The notes under the pieces: model-generated
Seen by the model: the letters and a program-made list of their open reading frames with translations, nothing else
What the model was told of the DNA's origin: nothing
Database searches by the model: none
Shown here: piece by piece, positions 1-6,696 of the stretch
How the letters are laid out: every line of letters starts with the position of its first letter
Numbering within the stretch: the first letter of the stretch is position 1
Assembly: GCA_007117185.1 (NCBI GenBank)
Contig: SKHA01000205.1
Location: 1 to 40,987, forward strand
From: Spirochaeta sp.
GTDB lineage: Bacteria; Spirochaetota; Spirochaetia; DSM-27196; Alkalispirochaetaceae
Length of the DNA stretch: 40,987 nt
Reading direction: 5' to 3'
Made by a program: the position numbers and the translations under genes

Positions 1-2
1 CT

Positions 3-350
3 CCGGACGACAGCGTCTGGGTGCTTCAGGAGATGCCCCCCTTTGGAGAAATCCTGAGTCAGTACCGTTACGTCAGCACCGGGGATGCCTTCCTCTTCTC
101 CAGCAGCAACGTAGACAGCCTGGTATACCGGGGGATGCGGGTGGCCCGGCCCGGCCAGACCTTCTCCTACATCCTGGTTATCTTCGGCGACGACTACCTG
201 GTGACCTACGGGATCGGTGGCGTCCGGGCGTTCACCATGTTTGGTCTTCTGGATGACCGCATCGAGGGCGCCTTCGGCGGTCGAACAGATGGGCTCTTTA
301 ACTGGTACCACCGGGAGTATCTGGAACCCCTGGAGCAGTCTGGACGCTGA
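3..350 (+). CDS. C-terminal part of an unrecognised protein (5' end outside window)
   Basis: The reading frame is open from the first complete codon at position 3 to TGA at 348-350, giving about 115 residues; the true start lies upstream of the window. A GTG at 21 is in frame, but coding sequence continues before it, so it is probably internal. The visible part is rich in aromatic residues and glycine and alternates hydrophobic and polar stretches, suggesting a beta-rich fold. It ends with a Trp-Tyr-His-Arg-Glu-Tyr segment. I see no catalytic motif and do not recognise the family with confidence. The stop lies 12 nt before the -35 element of lysA, so the two genes are probably not one operon. 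Confidence 0.7.
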   Translation, partial: PDDSVWVLQEMPPFGEILSQYRYVSTGDAFLFSSSNVDSLVYRGMRVARPGQTFSYILVIFGDDYLVTYGIGGVRAFTMFGLLDDRIEGAFGGRTDGLFNWYHREYLEPLEQSGR

Positions 351-362
351 ACGCCCCAACTC

Positions 363-391
363 TTGACCCCTCCCGCTCGGGGGGGTATCTT
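363..391 (+). promoter_or_regulatory. Predicted promoter of lysA (leaderless)
   Basis: TTGACC at 363-368, a 17-nt spacer and TATCTT at 386-391. The ATG at 399 follows after only 7 nt, so transcription should begin at or next to the start codon. The spacer contains a run of seven G. No Shine-Dalgarno sits at a normal distance. Confidence 0.55.
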
Positions 392-398
392 CCCGCCC

Positions 399-1655
399 AT
401 GAATAACGTGCCCTTTGACAAGACCTTCATCGAAGGGGTGACTGCTGAGCACCCCACCCCGTTTCATATTTACGACGAAGCGGGAATCCGCAGCCACGCC
501 CGGCGCTTCATCGGTGCGTTCGACTGGGTCCCGAACGCCAACGGGAGTGCAGGGGGGTTTCTCAACTACTACGCTGTAAAAGCCCTTCCCAACCCCCACA
601 TCCTGCAAATTGTTCACGAAGAGGGCATGGGGTTCGACTGCAGCAGCTTCACCGAGCTCGTCCTCATGGAGAAGATGGGCATCTCCGGCGAGCAGATCAT
701 CTTCACCTCCAACGCCACCCCTGCGTACGAGTACGCCAAGGCACGGGAGCTGGGGGCGATCATCAACCTCGACGATCTGACCCACGTGGACTATCTTGCC
801 CGGGAGGTGGGCATGCCCGATCTCATCTGCCTGCGGTATAACCCCGGCCCCCTCAAAGAGGGCAACGTGATCATCGGCAACCCTGAGGAGGCCAAGTACG
901 GCTTTACCCGGGAACAGCTTTTTGAGGGGTACCGAAAGGCCCGGGACCACGGGGCCACCCGTTTCGGCCTGCACACCATGGTTGCCTCCAACGAGCTCAA
1001 CCCGGAGTACTTCGTCGAGACCGCGCAGATTCTCTTCGATCTGGTGGTGGAGCTGAAGGAACGCCTGGGTATACGCATCGAGTTTGTCAACCTGGGCGGC
1101 GGAATCGGAATCCCCTACCGCCCCGAGCAGGTGGCGGTGGACTACCAGATCGTTTCTGCCGGGATCAGAAGCGCGTATGAATCAACGATCCGTCCGGCGG
1201 GGCTGGACCCCCTGCGGGTGGTGATGGAGAACGGCCGGGTGGTCACCGGTCCCTACGGGTGGCTGGTGGCGTCGGTGGTGCACCGCAAGGATATCTACAA
1301 GCACTACCTGGGGCTGGACGGCAACATGGCTCACCTGATGCGCCCGGGTATGTACGGCGCCTACCATCACATCACCGTCCTGGGCAAGGAAGACCAGGCG
1401 GCGACGCACCTGTACGACGTCACCGGCAGCCTCTGCGAGAACAACGACAAGTTTGCTATCGACCGTTCCCTGCCGCCGGTTGAGGTCGGCGATATCCTGG
1501 CGATCCACGACACCGGCGCCCACGGCCACTCCATGGGGTTCAATTACAACGGCAAGCCCCGCTGCGCGGAGTTGCTGCTGCAGGAGGATCGCACGGTGAA
1601 GATGATCCGTCGCGCCGAGACAACTGAGGATCTGTTACAGACCATTATCTGGTAG
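399..1655 (+). CDS. lysA: Diaminopimelate decarboxylase-type fold-III PLP enzyme
   Basis: Predicted to decarboxylate meso-diaminopimelate to L-lysine in the cytoplasm, the last step of lysine synthesis. The 418-aa length fits the family. PLP-binding Lys61 lies in YYAVKALPNP, the glycine-rich phosphate loop GGGIGIPY is at 233-240, the catalytic Cys346 is in LCENND, and the C-terminal block around 370-392 contains GFNYNGKPRCAEL. Two familiar motifs differ: ENGR stands where EPGR is usual, and GAHGHS where GAYG is usual. I have the impression that such variants occur in some bacterial DAPDC-like enzymes, so another substrate (a different diamino acid) cannot be excluded. I chose ATG 399 over TTG 363, because TTG 363 is the first base of a good -35 box and the homologous part begins after 399. 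Confidence 0.88.
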   Translation: MNNVPFDKTFIEGVTAEHPTPFHIYDEAGIRSHARRFIGAFDWVPNANGSAGGFLNYYAVKALPNPHILQIVHEEGMGFDCSSFTELVLMEKMGISGEQIIFTSNATPAYEYAKARELGAIINLDDLTHVDYLAREVGMPDLICLRYNPGPLKEGNVIIGNPEEAKYGFTREQLFEGYRKARDHGATRFGLHTMVASNELNPEYFVETAQILFDLVVELKERLGIRIEFVNLGGGIGIPYRPEQVAVDYQIVSAGIRSAYESTIRPAGLDPLRVVMENGRVVTGPYGWLVASVVHRKDIYKHYLGLDGNMAHLMRPGMYGAYHHITVLGKEDQAATHLYDVTGSLCENNDKFAIDRSLPPVEVGDILAIHDTGAHGHSMGFNYNGKPRCAELLLQEDRTVKMIRRAETTEDLLQTIIW

Positions 1656-1680
1656 CCGCCGGAGCGATACCCGGGGCAAT

Positions 1681-1728
1681 AAAAAACGGTGTGCTATTGC
1701 GCGGCGTATGAACGCCGGAGCACACCGT
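1681..1728 (-). terminator. Rho-independent terminator of the EIIA-like gene
   Basis: A perfect 10-bp inverted repeat, ACGGTGTGCT (1686-1695) and AGCACACCGT (1719-1728), encloses a smaller GGCG/CGCC stem (1703-1706, 1713-1716). Read on the minus strand the stem is followed by T6 (complement of 1681-1686). The hairpin overlaps the stop codon at 1694-1696. It is the only classical U-tract terminator I see in the window. Confidence 0.8.
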
Positions 1729-2182
1729 TGAACGCGCTGCAGACCTTGGTCTGCACCTCCTCCTGACAAAGACACGAAAGCAGATCCTTGCGGAAGATCT
1801 CGTTCCGCGCCAGCGTTGCCAGTGAGGAGAGAATCCTCAGGTAGTCGATCTGGCGGTCCGGGTGGCTGGCAACGATAAAGAGCAGGTGAACCGGCAGCCC
1901 GTCGAAGGAGTCGTATTCCAGCCCCGTCCGTGAGACCCCCAGAGCAACCTCGCTGGTGGGAACCTGTACGGTGCGGCCATGGGCGATGGCGATCCCCCGA
2001 CCGAAGCCGGTGGACTGCTCTTTCTCGCGCTGGACAACCGAAGTGGTGAACTCCTGCAGGTCGAGGTTGGGGATAGTGCGGAAGATCGTAGTGCGGCGAA
2101 TCGTTTCGCGAATCGCGTCGAACTTGTCAACGCTCTGAAGGTCCCACACCACGCTTCCCGGCGAAAAAAAACCGGTATCCAT
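1694..2182 (-). CDS. PTS EIIA (PtsN/fructose-type) domain protein
   Basis: A 162-aa stand-alone EIIA domain. His68 in GRGIAIAHGR aligns with the phosphorylated histidine of the PtsN/EIIA-fructose family, where the motif is usually GxAIPHxR; here the proline is alanine. Such proteins take phosphate from NPr/HPr and act as regulators or as sugar-PTS components. No EIIB or EIIC gene is adjacent, so a regulatory role is more likely than transport. ATG 2182 is preceded by AAGG at a suitable distance and by a strong promoter, and the gene ends in its own terminator. It is therefore a single-gene transcription unit, convergent with lysA. Confidence 0.8.
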   Translation of the reverse strand: MDTGFFSPGSVVWDLQSVDKFDAIRETIRRTTIFRTIPNLDLQEFTTSVVQREKEQSTGFGRGIAIAHGRTVQVPTSEVALGVSRTGLEYDSFDGLPVHLLFIVASHPDRQIDYLRILSSLATLARNEIFRKDLLSCLCQEEVQTKVCSAFNGVLRRSYAAQ

Positions 2183-2199
2183 ACTGCCTTACCTCACCA

Positions 2200-2228
2200 T
2201 TGATAACGTTTGCACGTGACAGTGTCAA
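2200..2228 (-). promoter_or_regulatory. Predicted sigma-70 promoter of the EIIA-like gene
   Basis: On the minus strand there is a perfect TTGACA (complement of 2223-2228), a 17-nt spacer and TATCAA (complement of 2200-2205). The -10 lies 17 nt from ATG 2182, predicting a short leader of about 10 nt that contains AAGG. Confidence 0.65.
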
Positions 2229-2230
2229 GC

Positions 2231-2250
2231 GCACCGGAATAATCCGGTGC
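2231..2250. terminator. GC hairpin without U-tract behind the thioesterase gene
   Basis: GCACCGGA (2231-2238), ATAA loop, TCCGGTGC (2243-2250): a perfect 8-bp stem. It lies 38 nt beyond the thioesterase stop and directly upstream of the -35 box of the EIIA promoter. Neither strand has a T-run after it. It could be a weak terminator, an mRNA 3' end or an operator. Confidence 0.4.
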
Positions 2251-2288
2251 TTCCCTTCTTTGAGTATCGGCATGGTCTGCGGGGGCGA

Positions 2289-3035
2289 TTACAAAACGGT
2301 GAACCGGCAGGCACAGCGGGGGCTCTCCGGGTCCACGTATACTTCGGCCTGCTGTGCCTCTGCATCTGCTTCCCCGACCACCACGGTGTATTGTTCTCCC
2401 GCACGGGTTTCCGCGGTGAAGGTGAGGACAAGGGTTCTCCCGCCTGCGGCGGTGAGGTGTGGTGCGGCGTCCCGCAGCCATTGAGCGTACCGGGTGTTGT
2501 TGACGTGTTCATTCCGGTCGGTATCACTGGGACGGACGAGGTTCCAGCGTCGCTGTGGGTCCCCCAGGGCGGCGCTCACCGTCTTGTCCGGGAGGGCAGG
2601 CAGGCGGCCCAGGGGCATCTCCAGGGGTACCCCCGGGGAGGTCCACTCTTGTGACAGGTAACGCTGCGGAGGTACCGGTCGGCTGGTGGCGCCACCGGCC
2701 CCGGCGCTCAGAATGAGCCACGCCGAGGACGCTTCTGCCACCAGCTCGGCGCCCACGTGGACCTGGTATTCCCGCATAGCGTAGAGCTTCTCGATTCTGC
2801 TGGGCCAGGTGGTGACGCGGACCGTCTCGTCCCACCGGGGAAAGCGGATGGCCCGCACGCCCAGGCGGTGCAGCGCCCAGAACACGGCGCTCTCCTCGCT
2901 GGTGAAGTCCACCCCGTAGCTTCGGGCGTGCTGCCACGCCGCCTCCTGAAAGATCCCCGCCAGCCCGTCCAGGCCGACGGTATCATCGGGGCCGCAGAGA
3001 AAACTGGGAATGGTCAGCTCGTAGATATACTCCAT
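2289..3035 (-). CDS. Acyl-ACP thioesterase (FatA/FatB-type double hot-dog)
   Basis: Predicted to release free fatty acids from acyl-ACP. The length of 248 aa fits the bacterial members. The second hot-dog domain carries DTDRNEHVNNTRYAQWL (171-187), matching the plant/bacterial FatA/B block with active-site Asn175 and His177. The first domain (about 1-135) has the usual initial Tyr-rich strand and a helix near 24-38. I start at ATG 3035, 8 nt after the stop of the GH13 gene; the frame stays open further upstream but only inside that gene. No good Shine-Dalgarno is visible, so translation is probably coupled. Its place at the end of a glucan-metabolism operon is unusual. Confidence 0.85.
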   Translation of the reverse strand: MEYIYELTIPSFLCGPDDTVGLDGLAGIFQEAAWQHARSYGVDFTSEESAVFWALHRLGVRAIRFPRWDETVRVTTWPSRIEKLYAMREYQVHVGAELVAEASSAWLILSAGAGGATSRPVPPQRYLSQEWTSPGVPLEMPLGRLPALPDKTVSAALGDPQRRWNLVRPSDTDRNEHVNNTRYAQWLRDAAPHLTAAGGRTLVLTFTAETRAGEQYTVVVGEADAEAQQAEVYVDPESPRCACRFTVL

Positions 3036-3043
3036 CCCGGGGC

Positions 3044-6000
3044 TCAGCGCTTCTTCGGCTTCGGTTCTTTCGACTTCGGTTCTTTCGACTTCGGTTTCTT
3101 CACCGCCGGCTCCTTGGGTGATGAAGCGTTCCCCACCGAACCCTTCGGTGGCGGCGTCTCCAGCGCGTCCAGCAGGCGGTCCACCCGGTACCCGCTGCGC
3201 TCCCGGGCATCCTGCCAGTGCCCGTACACCGCCGCCATCGCTGCCGTCTCCACGGTGATCTGCTTCCAGCCGATTCGCGTCCCCGCGGCCACCGCCGCGG
3301 TGAGCTCGTGCCATGCACCGAGCACCAGCAGCCAGTCCGTCAGCAGCTCGAACCGTTCCTTGTTGAACCATGTGGCTCCGTTGTGATGGTGGATCTGAAG
3401 GAACCTCTCAACCACCGGATCGGCCAGGAGTGTTTCCATGACCACCCGGGGGGCGTCGCCGCTCTCGCTGCCGGCGGAGTAGCGCCACCAGTTGTGATGG
3501 GCCAGAGTCACCTGCACCAGCTGTTGCCAGTACACCGGCAGCTCTCCCGAGGGTTGAATCTGCTCCAGCACGGTGTGAAGCGTCTCGATGAGCTGCCACT
3601 CTCCCGCCTGGTCCAGCCCGGAGAAGCCTGTCAGTTCCGGGCTGATCTCGTCCTCACCATTGATGAACACGTCCAGGGGTAACAGCAGCGCCAGGGCGAG
3701 GAACAGCGACGCGTCCTCCCTCTCCGCTTCCAGATGGGAAGCTACCAGGGCGCCTACGGTGTCATCGGCGCGCTTCACCAGCTGGGCCATCCGGTCCAGG
3801 GCCTCGCCGTTGTGCTGAAAGAGGGCCACCGCGTCTTCCAGCCGGGTGGTATGTTCGCAGAACTGCGCGGCGATCCCCAGGAAGGTGCGGTACTGACCCG
3901 CCAGCTCCTCCCAGTTGATCGGGGATGCCCCCTGTACCAGCGACTGAAAGACCGTCCGCATCATTCCCGTATTGGCCAGCACGCTGAACGCATCGTGCAG
4001 CGGCTGCAGCAGCAGGCGTTTCAGCGCACGGTCGATGTCTACGGTACCGGCGCCGTGGAGGTGGTCCGCCAGCCGGGCATAGTGGGAGTAACGGTTATCC
4101 TCAACCTCGTACATGTTCAGGAATACCTGACTCTCGTAGCCGTCCAGTTGCAGAAACAGCCCCCGCTCGGCCATCTCCCCGCAGTTGCGGATGAACCACA
4201 GCCCGCTGCGCTGCTCCTGAAAGATGAGGAAGTGGCGCCACGAGGCGGTCAGCCCCATCGCGGCTACCAGTTGCTGGGTGTGTTGGGTCCGCTCCTCGTC
4301 ACCGTGGATCACGTAGGGCGAGGATGTGTGAATCCACCCGGCGGCGCGTTCCCAGTAGTTGTTGTACAACACCAGGGCGCGTTCGTCGTGGTGACGGTTG
4401 GAATAGACGTAGACGTTTTCCTGAATTGATCCCTCAGCGCTGTAGACGTCGAAAAGCCGGAACTTTTCCGCGTCGGCAAAGAGGTAGCGCTTGTGCATCA
4501 GCGGGAAGAGCTCCCGCTGGTGCCGGGCGATGAGCTCCTGGTTGGGTTCCTCGTTCCAGTAGGCTTTGCGGTACTCCATGCCGTACTTCTCGGCGTAGCC
4601 CTCAATCTGGCCGTGGCCGAACATGGGCAGCCCCGGCATCGTGACCATCAGGGTGGCCACCCCGAAGTATTTGTCTCCCGTGCCGAACTGGGCCACCGCA
4701 GTATCCTCGTCGGGGTTGTTCATGAAGTTGACAAACCGCTTGAGAACCTCCGGGTCGTACTCCAGAGTGTTCTTCACCGTCTGGCGGTATTTGTCGTTCT
4801 CCTCGTTCTTGAGCATGTTCATGAACGCGCTGTTGTAGACCCGGTGCATCCCCAGGGTACGAACGAAGTAGCTCTCCATCATCCAGAACGCCTCTGCCAG
4901 AAGCAGCGTGTCCGGAACCTCCGCGGCAACCCGGTCCACCACCTCCCGCCAGAACTCCACCGGCAGCGCCTGGTCAAACTGGGCGTGGGTCAGCCCGTGT
5001 TCCGCCCGGGAGGGGATATCGCCACCCTGCCCCGGCGCGGGGTACCACAGGCGCTGAACGTGCTTCTTGGCCAGGGTCATCGCCGCGTCAAAGCGGATGA
5101 TCGGGAAGTTTCGCGCCACGTGCAGGATCGTCTGGATCACCGTCTCCCGGACCTCCTGCTGCAGGTAGTCCAGCTGGGCGGTGTCGTTCCAGGGCATGCT
5201 GGTGCCGTCGTTGCCGTGATAGATGTACCGTTCTTCTCCGGTGTGGAAGTTGACCCGCTTGAAGACAACTGCCGCGTCGCTGCGGTCGTAGTAGTGATCT
5301 TCCAGGTAAATACCCACTCCATCGACGGTACTGAGGTTTTCGCCGTTGAAGGTGTACCCCGGAAAGGGCGGGTGAGGCAGGCCGATGAACCATTCGGGAT
5401 GCTCGTGCACCCACCGCGAGTCGATACCGGTATGGTTGGGTACCATATCGCTGGCGATGCGGATGCCCCGCTGCCACAGCCGTCGTCGCAGGTTGTCCAG
5501 GGCGTTCCACCCGCCCAGCTCGCCGGCGATGTCGTAGTCGTGCAGGGAGTACGCGCTGGCTTCCGCCTCAGGGTTGCCGCAGAGGTTCTTGATTCGTCGC
5601 GACGCCGAGGATCGCTGCCACAGGCCGATGAGCCACAGCCCGTTGAACCCCTGCTGCGCCAGCCGGTCCAGCTCCTCGTCGGGGATCCCGTCGAGGGTGA
5701 GGATCTCCCGCTTGTACTGCCTGGAGAGCTGGTCCAGCCAGACCAGGGTGCTCTTGGCCATGATCACCGCCCGGGGCATCCATTCCTGGTCGGGGCTGAA
5801 CCGGGCGTAATCCTCGGCGTCATCCCCGTAGTCCGAACCGAATCGCGCCCCGAACTCCAGGACGTGCGTATCCCCGGGGCCGAAGAAACGGTTTTTCCGC
5901 TCCTCTCCCAGGACGTCGATGGAGCGCAGGATCCGGTCCAGGAAGGAGCCGATCAGGGTACCCCAGTGGCGGCGGATGTAATCGAGCTGGGCGTGAAGAT

Positions 6001-6685
6001 CTTCAGGATGGGCAATAGCCGGCGCGCGGAGCAGCTCTACCAGCGTCTGGTCTTCAGAACCGAACGACGGCTGTTTCGCGAAAAAGGCCTCCATCACCGA
6101 GGCAAAGCGCCGGTACGCGGTGTCCTCCGCCAGTACCTGCTCATCGAAGAGCTCCAGAACGGGGTAGTACGCGTGGTTGCGGTTTCCCACCCATAGAACG
6201 ATCAGCTCTTCCAGGGCGATCTCCCGACCGGGGATACTGTCTACGGTACGCTCCAGGGTTTCCTGGGGGGTTTCCTGACCGTTGTAACACGCCACCGTGG
6301 GAAAACGCTGCGCGAACGTAAGCAGCAGCCGTTCCAGCTCTTTGGCACCCAGTTCCCGGGAGAGAATCTGTATCAGCTCCCGTATCACCGAACGACCGTA
6401 CTGCTGCAGGTAGAGGTTGATGACGTAGTGCATCACCTCATCAATAAGTCCCATCGCGTAGACGTCGCCGGGGCGTACCGCGCGATCCGGATGGACCGCG
6501 CTGCGCCGTACCGTATTGATCCGCAGGGCAAACTCCCGTGCCGCCCGAACCTCCGCAAAAAGGACGTGACCCTGAACGGAGAACCCCCCTTCCGCAAACT
6601 GATAGGTATCCCGAGCGCCGCGATAGACGTGAAACTCCCGCGGGGGGCCCGGTACTGCTGTGGTCAGGTTGTGTCGGTCTCTCAT
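3044..6685 (-). CDS. Giant GH13 alpha-amylase-superfamily enzyme (1213 aa)
   Basis: A cytoplasmic (no signal peptide) glycoside hydrolase or transferase acting on alpha-glucans. The GH13 barrel occupies roughly residues 325-720: region I DMVPNH (413-418), region II RFDAA with nucleophile Asp533, region III LLLAEAFW with acid/base Glu598, and region IV FMNNPDED with Asp659. Region IV is atypical: the usual NHD is NNPD, so the conserved histidine is missing. The 320 residues before and about 450 after the barrel match nothing I recognise. The tail (about 1187-1213) is a Lys/Pro/Ser/Glu repeat encoded by a 15-bp DNA repeat. ATG 6685 has AAAGGA 8 nt upstream. It lies 11 nt after the GH77 gene, so the two probably act in sequence. 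Substrate and whether it hydrolyses or transfers are unknown. Confidence 0.85.
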   Translation of the reverse strand: MRDRHNLTTAVPGPPREFHVYRGARDTYQFAEGGFSVQGHVLFAEVRAAREFALRINTVRRSAVHPDRAVRPGDVYAMGLIDEVMHYVINLYLQQYGRSVIRELIQILSRELGAKELERLLLTFAQRFPTVACYNGQETPQETLERTVDSIPGREIALEELIVLWVGNRNHAYYPVLELFDEQVLAEDTAYRRFASVMEAFFAKQPSFGSEDQTLVELLRAPAIAHPEDLHAQLDYIRRHWGTLIGSFLDRILRSIDVLGEERKNRFFGPGDTHVLEFGARFGSDYGDDAEDYARFSPDQEWMPRAVIMAKSTLVWLDQLSRQYKREILTLDGIPDEELDRLAQQGFNGLWLIGLWQRSSASRRIKNLCGNPEAEASAYSLHDYDIAGELGGWNALDNLRRRLWQRGIRIASDMVPNHTGIDSRWVHEHPEWFIGLPHPPFPGYTFNGENLSTVDGVGIYLEDHYYDRSDAAVVFKRVNFHTGEERYIYHGNDGTSMPWNDTAQLDYLQQEVRETVIQTILHVARNFPIIRFDAAMTLAKKHVQRLWYPAPGQGGDIPSRAEHGLTHAQFDQALPVEFWREVVDRVAAEVPDTLLLAEAFWMMESYFVRTLGMHRVYNSAFMNMLKNEENDKYRQTVKNTLEYDPEVLKRFVNFMNNPDEDTAVAQFGTGDKYFGVATLMVTMPGLPMFGHGQIEGYAEKYGMEYRKAYWNEEPNQELIARHQRELFPLMHKRYLFADAEKFRLFDVYSAEGSIQENVYVYSNRHHDERALVLYNNYWERAAGWIHTSSPYVIHGDEERTQHTQQLVAAMGLTASWRHFLIFQEQRSGLWFIRNCGEMAERGLFLQLDGYESQVFLNMYEVEDNRYSHYARLADHLHGAGTVDIDRALKRLLLQPLHDAFSVLANTGMMRTVFQSLVQGASPINWEELAGQYRTFLGIAAQFCEHTTRLEDAVALFQHNGEALDRMAQLVKRADDTVGALVASHLEAEREDASLFLALALLLPLDVFINGEDEISPELTGFSGLDQAGEWQLIETLHTVLEQIQPSGELPVYWQQLVQVTLAHHNWWRYSAGSESGDAPRVVMETLLADPVVERFLQIHHHNGATWFNKERFELLTDWLLVLGAWHELTAAVAAGTRIGWKQITVETAAMAAVYGHWQDARERSGYRVDRLLDALETPPPKGSVGNASSPKEPAVKKPKSKEPKSKEPKPKKR
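3059..3103. repeat. 15-bp tandem repeat encoding the GH13 C-terminal tail
   Basis: CTTCGGTTCTTTCGA occurs twice perfectly (3059-3073, 3074-3088), with a third degenerate copy at 3089-3103. Read on the minus strand it encodes the repeated Ser-Lys-Glu-Pro-Lys unit at the C-terminus of the GH13 protein. The unit is in frame, so copy-number change would only lengthen or shorten the basic tail. Confidence 0.85.
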
Positions 6686-6696
6686 GTTCAGTCCTT

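Noticed and set aside
2200..2654. Overlapping plus-strand open frames of 94-135 codons
   Set aside because: They lie opposite the thioesterase gene, whose motifs are clear, and their start regions overlap the EIIA promoter; composition is that of an antisense shadow.
4493..6196. Plus-strand open frame of 567 codons
   Set aside because: Fully antisense to the GH13 gene; rich in Val, His, Gln and Arg as expected for the shadow of a GC-rich gene, with no domain pattern.
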